Below, in pieces: positions 1 to 7,662 of a stretch of DNA of 12,960 nt (position 1 is the first letter of the stretch; each line of letters opens with the position of its first letter). The translations under genes and the position numbers were made by a program. Location: positions 1-12,960 of the forward strand of contig DFOM01000003.1 of the NCBI GenBank assembly GCA_002376725.1, in the 5' to 3' direction. The DNA comes from Cloacimonetes bacterium UBA3541 (lineage in GTDB: Bacteria > Cloacimonadota > Cloacimonadia > Cloacimonadales > Cloacimonadaceae). The notes beneath the pieces were generated by a model. It saw only the letters and a program-made list of their open reading frames with translations. It was not told the DNA's origin and did no database searches.

Positions 1-196
1 TATTGAGATAAAAGAATTTGAATGAGATACTGATTAATTTAATAAGGATTTATAGTAATATAATAGCTCTTGCAGTATTATATTTTGTTAAAAGTAGATA
101 TTTATCTCTCTAAATTTATAGGAAATGAAGTAGAAATTGGATAAACAATACAATCAAAAAACCTAGGAAATAATATTTTTGAATAGATAAAATAAT

Positions 197-202
197 AAGG
201 AG
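197..202 (+). promoter_or_regulatory. Ribosome binding site of the first phosphotransacylase gene
   Basis: AAGGAG lies 5 nt before the ATG at 208 and supports that start. The 207 bases upstream are very AT-rich. I could not assign a convincing -35/-10 pair there, although this would be the expected place for the operon promoter. Confidence 0.8.
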
Positions 203-207
203 TCAAA

Positions 208-1119
208 ATGCAAGTTACCCGATTGGAACAGATTCTGGATCTCATCAAGCCTCTACCACGTAAAACTTTAGTAGCTGCCTGGGGAGTTGATCCACATACT
301 ATTTGTGCTGTCTACCATGCTGTAGATATGGAATTGATAGAAGGGATACTAGTGGGTGATGAAAAACAAATATATCAGGTCTGTGAGACTGAACGGATAG
401 ACCCATCCCGGTTTAAGATTGTTCATTCTGATACAGACATAGAAGCGGCAGCCAGAGCTGTAGCTATGATTAATGCTGGAGAAGGTGATTTTTTGATGAA
501 AGGATTGCTCAGTACAGATCGTTATATGAAAGCTATCTTGCACAAAGAGAAGGGATTAATGGATAAGGGTGCTATACTTTCTCATGTAACAGTAGCTGAG
601 ATTCCTACCTATCCCAAGCTACTAATCTTTGGAGATGTAGCTATAATTCCACTTCCCGACCTCAATCAAAAGATTGCTATCACCAACTATTTAATAAAGG
701 TAGCTCATTATCTGGGAATTGAAAATCCTAAAGTTGGTATTCAAGCTGCATCTGAGCAGGTTTTACCCAAGATACCTTCCTGTGCCGAAGGAGCAATGAT
801 AGCTAAAATGGCACAACGAGGACAGATTAAAGGAGCAATTGTAGAAGGACCTTTAGGACTGGATTTAATTGTGGATAAAGAAAGTGCTCAGATTAAAAAA
901 GTTCAGAGTGAAGTTTGTGGAGATGCGGATTGCATTCTGTTTCCCAATATAGAAGCAGGAAACACTTTTTATAAGTCTGTCGTTAAATTGATGAAAGGAG
1001 AGCTTTGTGCTATAGTTATGGGTGCAAGAGTTCCTTGTGTTCTTACTTCCCGAGGAGACAGTGAGATGTCCAAGCTCTACTCTATTGCATTAGCGTCTCT
1101 TTTATCAGGAGGAAAATAG
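208..1119 (+). CDS. ptb: Phosphate butyryltransferase / phosphotransacylase (PTA_PTB family), copy 1
   Basis: Family enzymes carry out acyl-CoA + phosphate <-> acyl-phosphate + CoA in the cytoplasm, usually paired with an acyl kinase for ATP formation. The 303 residues match the usual length of about 300. The family pattern runs from end to end: LMKGLLSTD near residue 96, the KEKGL segment near 113, LPDLNQKIA near 150, LGIENPKVG near 170, a GDAD...IEAGN...YKS segment near 235-255, and the C-terminal LTSRGDSEMSKLYSIALAS block. It lacks the extra N-terminal domains of long Pta proteins. The substrate cannot be read from sequence; butyryl-, isobutyryl-, 2-methylbutyryl- or acetyl-CoA are all possible. 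It is the first gene of a tight operon, and its TAG overlaps the GTG of the next gene by one base. The family assignment is firm; the exact substrate is inferred. Confidence 0.9.
   Translation: MQVTRLEQILDLIKPLPRKTLVAAWGVDPHTICAVYHAVDMELIEGILVGDEKQIYQVCETERIDPSRFKIVHSDTDIEAAARAVAMINAGEGDFLMKGLLSTDRYMKAILHKEKGLMDKGAILSHVTVAEIPTYPKLLIFGDVAIIPLPDLNQKIAITNYLIKVAHYLGIENPKVGIQAASEQVLPKIPSCAEGAMIAKMAQRGQIKGAIVEGPLGLDLIVDKESAQIKKVQSEVCGDADCILFPNIEAGNTFYKSVVKLMKGELCAIVMGARVPCVLTSRGDSEMSKLYSIALASLLSGGK
1107..1112 (+). promoter_or_regulatory. Ribosome binding site deciding the GTG start at 1119
   Basis: A perfect AGGAGG sits inside the end of the preceding gene, 6 nt before a GTG that overlaps its TAG stop (TAGTG). 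No in-frame ATG lies at this junction. The spacing strongly favours GTG initiation and translational coupling. Confidence 0.8.
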
Positions 1120-2039
1120 TGAAAGAATCCATCCGTTCTCTAGAAGAGTTAGCTGATTATGTTCGTTCATCAAGAAGACGAACCCGGATTGCAGTTGCTT
1201 GTGCAGAAGATCCAAATACTATAGCTTCTATAGGAAAAGCGGTTAATGATGGCTTTGTAGAGGGTATATTAATTGGTTCTGGACTCAAGATAAAGGAAGT
1301 CTGTAAAATTGAGAAAGTGGACTCTGCTATCTTTCGCATAATTGACATTAGAGATGAAATGGAATCAGTATCTGAATCCATCAGGATGGTTCGTGAAGAT
1401 GAAGCAGATGTTTTAATGAAGGGTTTAGTTGGTACGGATAAATTTCTTAAAGCGGTTCTGGATAAAGAGAAGGGATTACTTCCGGAAAAAGCAATAATGA
1501 GTTATGTTTGTGCTGTGCAATTGCCGCGCTATCATAAACTTCTCTTTATAAGTGATACTGCCGTATTACCTTATCCTGATTTTAATCAGAAAATAGCGAT
1601 GATAAATTATAGTGTAGCAATGGCACAGCGTTTTGGCATAGAAAAACCTAAAGTTGCCTTGATTTCTGCTACGGAAAAGGTTTCGGATAATATTCCGCAC
1701 ACGTTGGAATATGCTGAACTAAGTAAAATGGCAGAACGAGGTCAGATAAAAAATTGTATTATTGATGGACCGTTGGATATCTTTCTTGCTTGTGATCCGC
1801 AAGCAAGTGTGATTAAAGGTGTGTCTTCTAGCATTGCTGGAGATGCAGATGTGCTAATATTTCCCAGTCTGGAAAGTGCTAATAGTTTTTATAAAGGGTT
1901 AATGCTGTTTGCAGAAGGAGAATTAGCGGGATTGATTCAGGGTACTATAAAACCCGTAATTGTTATGAGCAGAAGCGAAAGCGCCGCTTCTAAATACTAT
2001 TGTATAGCATTATCATGTTTAATGGGAGGTGAAAGATGA
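1119..2039 (+). CDS. Phosphate butyryltransferase-like phosphotransacylase, copy 2 (divergent paralogue)
   Basis: This 306-residue protein aligns with copy 1 along its whole length: VLMKGLVGTD, DKEKGLL, YPDFNQKIA, FGIEKPKVA, MAERGQIK, GDADVLIFP and SFYKG. It is therefore a tandem paralogue of the same acyl-CoA:phosphate acyltransferase family. It has drifted at positions that are usually conserved. The 'IEAGN' segment reads LESAN, and the C-terminal LTSR-DS...KLYSIALA block reads MSRSESAASKYYCIALS. By eye the two copies share somewhat under half of their residues, which points to an old duplication. It starts with GTG and its TGA overlaps the ATG of rpiB (ATGA). It could have a different acyl chain preference, form mixed oligomers with copy 1, or be a regulatory or inactive partner; sequence alone does not decide. 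No acyl kinase gene lies in the window. Confidence 0.85.
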   Translation: MKESIRSLEELADYVRSSRRRTRIAVACAEDPNTIASIGKAVNDGFVEGILIGSGLKIKEVCKIEKVDSAIFRIIDIRDEMESVSESIRMVREDEADVLMKGLVGTDKFLKAVLDKEKGLLPEKAIMSYVCAVQLPRYHKLLFISDTAVLPYPDFNQKIAMINYSVAMAQRFGIEKPKVALISATEKVSDNIPHTLEYAELSKMAERGQIKNCIIDGPLDIFLACDPQASVIKGVSSSIAGDADVLIFPSLESANSFYKGLMLFAEGELAGLIQGTIKPVIVMSRSESAASKYYCIALSCLMGGER

Positions 2040-2476
2040 TTATCGCTATAGCTAGTGATCATGCCGGATTTGAACTTAAGGGAGCAATTAAAAGTCATTT
2101 TCCAGAGCACGAGTTTCAGGATTATGGTACCTATTCTGTAGATGCTATGGATTATCCCGATACAGCAGTTCTTGCAGCCAGAGCAGTAGCAGAAGGCAAA
2201 GCAGAGAGAGGAATATTAATCTGTGGTACAGGAATAGGAATGAGCATAACGGCCAATAAAATTAAGGGGATTCGGGCTGCAGTATGTATGAATGCCGATC
2301 TGGCAAGACTTTCCAGAATGCATAATGATGCTAATGTCCTTTGTTTAGCTGGAAGATTTATAGCTGTACATTATGCTCTGGTGATTGTAAATACCTGGTT
2401 AACCACTTCATTTGAGGGAGGTAGGCATCAGATTAGAGTGGATAAAATTAAAGAAATAGAAGGAGAAAAGCTGTGA
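2036..2476 (+). CDS. rpiB: Ribose-5-phosphate isomerase B
   Basis: Interconverts ribose 5-phosphate and ribulose 5-phosphate in the non-oxidative pentose phosphate pathway; cytoplasmic, LacAB/RpiB family. At 146 residues it has the normal length. The N-terminal IASDHAGFELK holds the phosphate/substrate Asp8-His9. ILICGTGIGMS carries Cys63, equivalent to the catalytic base Cys of the E. coli enzyme, so it is of the Cys type rather than the Glu type of actinobacteria. RMHNDANVL carries His96, equivalent to the ring-opening His. GGAGG-type SD (2025-2029) precedes the ATG by 6 nt, and the ATG overlaps the upstream TGA. Its own TGA overlaps the GTG of glyA. The rpiB-glyA adjacency also occurs in Firmicutes and mycobacteria. 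The residue roles come from known family members. Confidence 0.93.
   Translation: MIIAIASDHAGFELKGAIKSHFPEHEFQDYGTYSVDAMDYPDTAVLAARAVAEGKAERGILICGTGIGMSITANKIKGIRAAVCMNADLARLSRMHNDANVLCLAGRFIAVHYALVIVNTWLTTSFEGGRHQIRVDKIKEIEGEKL
2460..2465 (+). promoter_or_regulatory. Ribosome binding site deciding the GTG start of glyA
   Basis: AAGGAG ends 7 nt before the GTG at 2473, which overlaps the rpiB stop (GTGA). The resulting N-terminus lines up with the start of known serine hydroxymethyltransferases, so this GTG is the best start. Confidence 0.8.
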
Positions 2477-3768
2477 AACATATCAAAGAGCAGGACCCAG
2501 AACTTTATGCTGCAATGGAAGGAGAATTAAATAGACAGAGGGAAAATCTGGAGCTGATAGCCTCAGAGAATTTTACTTCAATGGCGGTTTTGGAAGCACA
2601 GGGTAGTGTGCTTACCAATAAATATGCCGAAGGATATCCCTATCGTTGGAGTAAAAAGACTGGTAAAATTAATTATAACCTATATGGCCGTTATTATGGT
2701 GGTTGTGAATATATTGATGAAGTAGAAAAACTGGCTATTGAACGAGCCAAACAGCTTTTTGGTGCAGAGCATGCTAATGTTCAACCTCATAGCGGTTCTC
2801 AGGCAAATATGGCGGCTTACTTTACCTTGGTTAAACCAGGCGATACAGTTATGGCTCTGGAATTATCGCATGGGGGTCATCTAACTCACGGTCATCCTCT
2901 TTCCTTCAGTGGACAGTTCTACCACATTATCCCTTATCAAGTTAGTAGAGAAACAGAGGAACTTGATTATGATGAGTTAGCTCGTTTAGCAGAAGAACAT
3001 AAACCTCAGATGATTCTTGCTGGAGCTTCAGCTTATCCGAGAAAGATGGATTTTGCTAAATTTCGTGAGATTGCGGATTTAGTTGGTGCAAAGCTTATGG
3101 TAGATATGGCTCATATTGCCGGTTTAGTAGCTGCTGGATTGCATATGAATCCTGTTCCCTACGCCGATGTGGTGACTTCTACTACCCATAAGACTTTAAG
3201 AGGGCCAAGAGCGGGAATTATTCTTTGTAAAGAGGAATTTGCCAAAGAGATTGATGCAAAAGTCTTTCCTGGGATACAAGGTGGACCCTTGATGCATGCC
3301 ATTGCCGGGAAAGCTGCTACTTTCTATGAAGCCTTACAGCCGGAATTCAAAGTTTATCAACAGCACATAGTTGATAATGCTCAAGCACTGGCTACCGCTT
3401 TGATAGCTAATGATTTTAGATTGGTTTCAGGAGGAACAGATACTCATCTTATGTTAATTAATCTCGGAACAGAAGAAGAAGGTGGACCCAGTGGTAAGAA
3501 AATGGAAGAAGCTCTGGATAAAGCAGGAATTACTGCTAATAAAAATACCGTTCCTTTTGAGACTCGCAGTCCCTTTGTTGCCAGTGGAATTCGTCTAGGT
3601 ACTCCAGCTGTAACAACTCGTGGTATGGGAATAGATGAGATGAAACAAATTGCAGATTTTATTAAAAGAGTGAAAGAACATATTGAGGATGAAGAGTATT
3701 TAACCAATGTGAAATCAGAGGTGCAATCGCTCACAGCAAGATTTCCACTTTATCCTGAATTGAGATAA
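2473..3768 (+). CDS. glyA: Serine hydroxymethyltransferase with an active-site-loop insert
   Basis: PLP enzyme interconverting serine + tetrahydrofolate and glycine + 5,10-methylene-THF; cytoplasmic dimer or tetramer. 431 residues. Visible landmarks are LELIASENF (26-34), TNKYAEGYP (48-56, with Tyr51 and Glu53 equivalent to E. coli Tyr55 and Glu57), RYYGGCE (73-79, with Tyr75 equivalent to Tyr65), QPHSGSQANM (104-113), VDMAHIAGLVA (210-220) and the PLP lysine Lys240 in THKTLRGPR. All key catalytic residues are present. The odd feature is residues 57-72 (YRWSKKTGKINYNLYG, bases 2641-2688), where the E. coli enzyme has only Gly-Lys between Pro60 and Arg63. This is an in-frame gain of about 14 residues between two active-site segments. 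The gene is the last of the operon and is followed by a terminator hairpin. In a Gly/Ser-fermenting organism it would feed C1 metabolism. The function is secure; the effect of the insert is unknown. Confidence 0.95.
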   Translation: MKHIKEQDPELYAAMEGELNRQRENLELIASENFTSMAVLEAQGSVLTNKYAEGYPYRWSKKTGKINYNLYGRYYGGCEYIDEVEKLAIERAKQLFGAEHANVQPHSGSQANMAAYFTLVKPGDTVMALELSHGGHLTHGHPLSFSGQFYHIIPYQVSRETEELDYDELARLAEEHKPQMILAGASAYPRKMDFAKFREIADLVGAKLMVDMAHIAGLVAAGLHMNPVPYADVVTSTTHKTLRGPRAGIILCKEEFAKEIDAKVFPGIQGGPLMHAIAGKAATFYEALQPEFKVYQQHIVDNAQALATALIANDFRLVSGGTDTHLMLINLGTEEEGGPSGKKMEEALDKAGITANKNTVPFETRSPFVASGIRLGTPAVTTRGMGIDEMKQIADFIKRVKEHIEDEEYLTNVKSEVQSLTARFPLYPELR

Positions 3769-3782
3769 ACCAGGGGAAAAAT

Positions 3783-3829
3783 AACCGCCTCCAGATATTA
3801 CCAGTGGCTTTTACTGAAGGCGGTTTTTT
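3783..3829. terminator. Probably bidirectional intrinsic terminator between convergent glyA and the Rgp-like gene
   Basis: AACCGCCT (3783-3790) pairs with AGGCGGTT (3818-3825), and a small inner CAGT/ACTG helix lies at 3802-3805/3813-3816. On the + strand the stem runs into TTTTTT (3824-3829), 15 nt after the glyA stop. Read on the - strand, the same stem is followed by TTATTTTT, so it can also serve the peptidase gene that ends at 3867. Confidence 0.8.
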
Positions 3830-3866
3830 CTATGCTAAACAAGGAGAGGATAGGCTACTTTATACT

Positions 3867-6800
3867 TTATTTTAACATCAACATTTTGTGGGTCTTACTA
3901 TAATTCCCAGCTTGCATACGACAGAAATATATACCACTGGCAAGTTGACGATGATTATTATCCAGACCGTCAAAGTCAATTTTATAGTTTCCAGCTGTCT
4001 TAACCTCATTCACTAAGGTGCGCACCAGCTGACCTTTAACATTAAATATTTCAATGCGTACAGCTGTTGTCTCTTTGATACTGTAAGCTATAGTAGTTGA
4101 AGGATTAAAAGGATTGGGGAAATTACTTTTTAGTTCAGTTACAACAGGCAGAATGGGGTCATCATTAGAAACGACATTTCCTTTACCATTCAGTTGAACA
4201 ACTATTACTGGATTGACGGGGTCATCAGTCTCAATTTGCATAGTAGAATGATAAGTCAGGGTATCAACAGGAGTAAAGGTTACATTAAAGCCCAGAAAGG
4301 ATTGAGCAGGAACTATAATATTGATGGCAAATCCAGGAGATCCATTTCCTTGGAAAACGGCAAACGGAGGAGAGACCTGAACGGTTCCAATGAGCACCGC
4401 ATCACCATTATTATTTATAGTGAAAGAACTTTGTGCTATTTGACCTAGAGGGACAACGCCAAAGTCTATTAACAGAGAATCAACAGAAATAATAGGTGTT
4501 CCGATAATTGTTCCACTAGAGGGGAATATAATATCATCAATCCAGGCACAATCACTTCCTGAAGAAGTACCGCTATCTTTGGAATAGGACCAGACAAAAG
4601 TATTCTGTCCGGCTGGAACCTCAAAGAAGACTTGACTCCATATATCTGAAGTGCCAGACCACTGATTACGAACTACATCATTAATGGCGAAACGAAGATA
4701 ATCATAGTTTAATTCACTGGAAACCTTTTTCCAGAAACTTATTGTTCCGGCAACCGGACAATTGAGAGTAACGCTAATTGAAGTAGTTTGATTGTGAGTT
4801 ATAAGTGCAGATTTGGCAGAATGAGAGTTATTATAGCTTGTATGATCAATAGTCCAATTGCCGCCATTAAATTGCCAGTTAAAACCAGAGAAATTAGTTT
4901 CAAAGTTCTCTTTTAATAAACCTACTGTTATTGGATAATTCTGAACCGAGCTGTAATCACCAGCAAAGAGCATAGCCGTAAGAGTTAAGTTAGTTCCTTC
5001 AGACACTTGAGAACTTATGGTAACATAGTAGGTGATTTGACATTGTTCTTCGGGAGCTAAACTAGGGAATGTGTCATCCATAGGTTCCATTACATTCATT
5101 CCACCCATAATTGCCAGAGCTGAAGTAATGTTATTAGCTTGAGAATGTCCGCTATTAGTGATGGGAAAGCAGAGCGTAACGCTTTCACCAGGATCTAAAA
5201 CACCATTGTTATTACCTAGGAAATCCTGAATTATTAATCCTTCCCATGTAAACACAGGTGCATTAAGTATAAGATTACGGTCATATTCATAAGTACCATC
5301 ATCACAGGAAGTAATAATATGGATAGAAGCAGAATGCTGGTCAGGAACATTACTTGCCACCTGAATAGTTAATCCATTAACTGTTCCACCGATGCTATTG
5401 GCTGCAATATCCGGGATATTTTCCGTTCCATTAATAATAGTGAGGTAAGGGTCCTCGGTCTGAATGGATACAATAGAGTTAGTGGCAGCGTCATTACCCA
5501 CATTATTCAGGGTCAGATTTATGGTTATTAATTCTCCATATTCGGGGAGATTGTTGTTATTATCAGTGACTACCATATCAACAACTATAAGATAAGGGCC
5601 GCTTGCAGGCAGCACTTGAATAGTATCAAGATAGGTAACTTTATTGAAAGCAGTGATAGTTAAAGTCAAGTCCATAGGTGCCAGAGGTGGATTTTCCAGA
5701 GTCAAATTAATATCTCCATTAGCATCAGCAATGCCTGTAGCATAGATTGTTCCAGAACCATAAAGGGTTACGCGAGCACCAGGTATAGTACTAACCGTAA
5801 AAGTATTCATACCAATGAAAAGGATAGGAGTATAATTAGCAGTGATGGGTTGAGGGTCCTTAGATCGTACCATCAGAGAGCAATCTCCGAAAATATTCCA
5901 AGTCAGAAAAGTACTGATGCCATTTTGATCATAAACTTCTATCATTTTGGAGGAACCGTTATAGAAAAGACCTCCCATAGTATGTTTCTGTTCTGCTACC
6001 AAGAGGTCTACTGTTTCATCCTGAGCTCGCATAGGAGGATTCCAAAGCTGATTTATGGAACTACCATAAAATCCAATAGCACCAGCAGGGGCATTTGTGC
6101 TTTCATTAATAGAACGTAGCCAGGCTTCGGCAAAACAGGTCATACTGACAAAGTTGCCATTAACACACGCAACGCTTTGGATAAAGGGAAGCATATAATC
6201 ATTGGTGAGTGCATTAACATGGGTGTTGCTGAAACCAGTAGTAACCCAGTAAGTATCAGTTCCATGACCCGTATAATTTATAAAACCTCTTCCCTGATTC
6301 AAGTTGGTACTTACCTGCGCTGCAGTAGCACCCATAGATTCATAGATCTGGTCTACACTTAAATAGCCATAATTAAGCAGGTCAGTTCGGATATTTTCTT
6401 GATGTTGCTGGTCACTTTCTCCCATATCGCCTTGTGAACCACCTCCTTGGTTAGAGGCGATTCCCATTGCTCTCTGGACCCATTGACTTCCTGCTTGAAT
6501 CTCTTTTTCATAATAGACCGAGCGAATTATCTGAGTTTCCATTTCAGCAACTGTTTGGGCAGAAAATCTACCTACATAAATGTCAGGATAACTATCGGTT
6601 CCAGCCAGAAGAGAATAGGAGGGATCAGATCCTCCACCACTAGCTGTGAGAGTTGGAACCTGAGGAGCATCACCAAAAATCTGCACGAACATCAATCCAT
6701 CGTTTAAGTCGTATTGATTCTGAATATAATTCTTAATTTGGTTGGCAGTAGGACCAGCAACAGAAACATCTACTACATCCACTCTATAGCCATTTTGGCA

Positions 6801-7562
6801 TTTCCAATCTACCCAGGGTTGCATTACGGTATCAAACATTGAGTTTTTAATTGCCAGGATTCTACCCTGTTCAGCAAGCGAGGGGTATTTAGCTTCATTG
6901 AAGTTCAGAAACATATTTTCATAGATGGGTGCAAACTCTTCTGCATAAGAGGTTTTAGGTACAGGTAAGGAATTAGTTAGGTCGGTACCATTAGCATTAA
7001 GAGCCACTGTAAGCTTGGTATAAATACGTAAAGTTTGAGTGGCAGGATAATATACAAATGGTTGGAAACGAACGGTAATGCCTCTGTAATCGCGAAGAAT
7101 GAAGGGCTCAGTTAAATAAGAGTGTTCCTCAGGCCAGAATTCATTACCAAAATAGAAATCTGCAAAAGAATAAGGAACAGTTTCTGGATTAATATCACGA
7201 GTAAGATTTCCCTTGGAAGGAGCAACAGGTAAAGTCATTTCCACATATTCAGTATCAATAACAGAAAGTTCCATATTTGCAGTGTTTGGGATAATAACAC
7301 TGCGAGCCAAAATAGGAAGTTGTGGAAAGCCAGCTTCCAGAGTTAAGCCTTCTTTCTTAAGGCTGAGTAAGTTCCAGGTGTTTTCGTTTATATTCACGGG
7401 CTCTGCAGTAAAATGACCAAGGGTGAGTTGCATTACCAGATGTTCTGGATTACTATCCAATAATTGGATTTGATTATCATAACTGCTAACAGTTATTTCG
7501 CCGGCATTTAAAGAAAATGCCAGGGTTAAAAGCAGGATTAATATTAGTAAGGTTTGTTTCAT
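3867..7562 (-). CDS. Secreted RgpB-like (arginine-gingipain-type) C25 cysteine peptidase
   Basis: 1231 residues. Layout: signal peptide 1-20 (MKQTLLILILLLTLAFSLNA); C25-type propeptide about 21-232; catalytic domain about 233-568; gingipain-type Ig domain about 570-652; two CARDB-like repeats about 655-769 and 770-882; MAM-like jelly-roll 883-1014; Ig/ASH-like domain about 1022-1128; sorting domain 1137-1231 ending KMLMLK. The catalytic core matches P. gingivalis RgpB: YVGRFS, GESD, NYTGHG, SVACVNGNF, INQLW..PMRAQDE, IFGDCSLMVR. His433 and Cys466 match His211 and Cys244, with the same 33-residue spacing. Asp384, Val464 and Trp507 match the S1-pocket Asp163, Val242 and Trp284, so cleavage after Arg is predicted. 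RgpB Glu152 seems to be replaced by Gln372. It is expected to be surface-bound or released via type IX secretion. SD AAGGAG (7567-7572) supports the ATG. It lies 100 nt downstream of the Kgp-like gene, probably in one transcript. The family is secure; the specificity is inferred. Confidence 0.9.
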   Translation of the reverse strand: MKQTLLILILLLTLAFSLNAGEITVSSYDNQIQLLDSNPEHLVMQLTLGHFTAEPVNINENTWNLLSLKKEGLTLEAGFPQLPILARSVIIPNTANMELSVIDTEYVEMTLPVAPSKGNLTRDINPETVPYSFADFYFGNEFWPEEHSYLTEPFILRDYRGITVRFQPFVYYPATQTLRIYTKLTVALNANGTDLTNSLPVPKTSYAEEFAPIYENMFLNFNEAKYPSLAEQGRILAIKNSMFDTVMQPWVDWKCQNGYRVDVVDVSVAGPTANQIKNYIQNQYDLNDGLMFVQIFGDAPQVPTLTASGGGSDPSYSLLAGTDSYPDIYVGRFSAQTVAEMETQIIRSVYYEKEIQAGSQWVQRAMGIASNQGGGSQGDMGESDQQHQENIRTDLLNYGYLSVDQIYESMGATAAQVSTNLNQGRGFINYTGHGTDTYWVTTGFSNTHVNALTNDYMLPFIQSVACVNGNFVSMTCFAEAWLRSINESTNAPAGAIGFYGSSINQLWNPPMRAQDETVDLLVAEQKHTMGGLFYNGSSKMIEVYDQNGISTFLTWNIFGDCSLMVRSKDPQPITANYTPILFIGMNTFTVSTIPGARVTLYGSGTIYATGIADANGDINLTLENPPLAPMDLTLTITAFNKVTYLDTIQVLPASGPYLIVVDMVVTDNNNNLPEYGELITINLTLNNVGNDAATNSIVSIQTEDPYLTIINGTENIPDIAANSIGGTVNGLTIQVASNVPDQHSASIHIITSCDDGTYEYDRNLILNAPVFTWEGLIIQDFLGNNNGVLDPGESVTLCFPITNSGHSQANNITSALAIMGGMNVMEPMDDTFPSLAPEEQCQITYYVTISSQVSEGTNLTLTAMLFAGDYSSVQNYPITVGLLKENFETNFSGFNWQFNGGNWTIDHTSYNNSHSAKSALITHNQTTSISVTLNCPVAGTISFWKKVSSELNYDYLRFAINDVVRNQWSGTSDIWSQVFFEVPAGQNTFVWSYSKDSGTSSGSDCAWIDDIIFPSSGTIIGTPIISVDSLLIDFGVVPLGQIAQSSFTINNNGDAVLIGTVQVSPPFAVFQGNGSPGFAINIIVPAQSFLGFNVTFTPVDTLTYHSTMQIETDDPVNPVIVVQLNGKGNVVSNDDPILPVVTELKSNFPNPFNPSTTIAYSIKETTAVRIEIFNVKGQLVRTLVNEVKTAGNYKIDFDGLDNNHRQLASGIYFCRMQAGNYSKTHKMLMLK
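3870..4154 (-). other. C-terminal sorting domain (FlgD-Ig / type IX secretion type A-like) of the RgpB-like peptidase
   Basis: Residues 1137-1231. Pattern: NFPNPFNPSTTI, then VRIEIFNVKGQLVRTL, then LASGIYFCRMQAG, ending KMLMLK. In Bacteroidota and other FCB phyla, domains of this form direct secreted proteins to the type IX pathway and are often removed with anchoring to a surface glycolipid. No secretion-machinery gene is in the window, so the export route is inferred. Confidence 0.8.
4521..4916 (-). repeat. MAM-like module, copy in the RgpB-like peptidase
   Basis: Encodes residues 883-1014. Shared landmarks with the copy at 8314-8718 are ENFET/DGFET at the start, FW[KR]KVSSELNYD[YF]LRF in the middle and SG.DCAWIDD[IV]IFP at the end. 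Similarity extends to the nucleotide level (TCATCAATCCAGGC near 4533 and near 8328). This marks an internal duplication of the accessory tail between the two peptidases. The fold is suggested by the pattern only; it is probably an adhesion or carbohydrate/protein-binding beta-sandwich. Confidence 0.7.
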
Positions 7563-7613
7563 TTTTCTCCTTTGACCTCATTAAATATTTTCTTTGGTTA
7601 TTAGCCAAGAAGC

Positions 7614-7654
7614 AAACAGGGAGAATAATATCAAGAAAAATAGTCTCCCTGTTT
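7614..7654 (-). terminator. Stem-loop between the two peptidase genes (attenuator, weak terminator or mRNA stabiliser)
   Basis: AAACAGGGAGA (7614-7624) and TCTCCCTGTTT (7644-7654) form a perfect 11-bp stem with a 19-nt loop. On the transcribed (-) strand it begins 8 nt after the TAG of the Kgp-like gene. It is followed by TTTGCTTCTT rather than a clean T-run, so a full terminator is not certain. A partial stop or a 3'-end-protecting hairpin that lets the two peptidases be expressed at different levels is equally possible. A second, smaller hairpin (TCTTTGG...CCAAGA, 7591-7610) lies just downstream in transcription. Confidence 0.55.
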
Positions 7655-7662
7655 AAAGCTTT

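Noticed and set aside
57..84. Inverted repeat AATATAATA / TATTATATT with a 10-nt loop upstream of the first gene, followed by a T-rich stretch.
   Set aside because: The stem is entirely A/T, so it is weak and expected by chance in such AT-rich DNA. It could be the terminator of a gene outside the window, but that cannot be supported.
4194..7416. Several open frames of 60-90 codons on the + strand inside the RgpB-like gene.
   Set aside because: They have no ribosome binding sites, show Ser/Ile/His-rich translation typical of antisense reading, and lie within a strongly supported gene.
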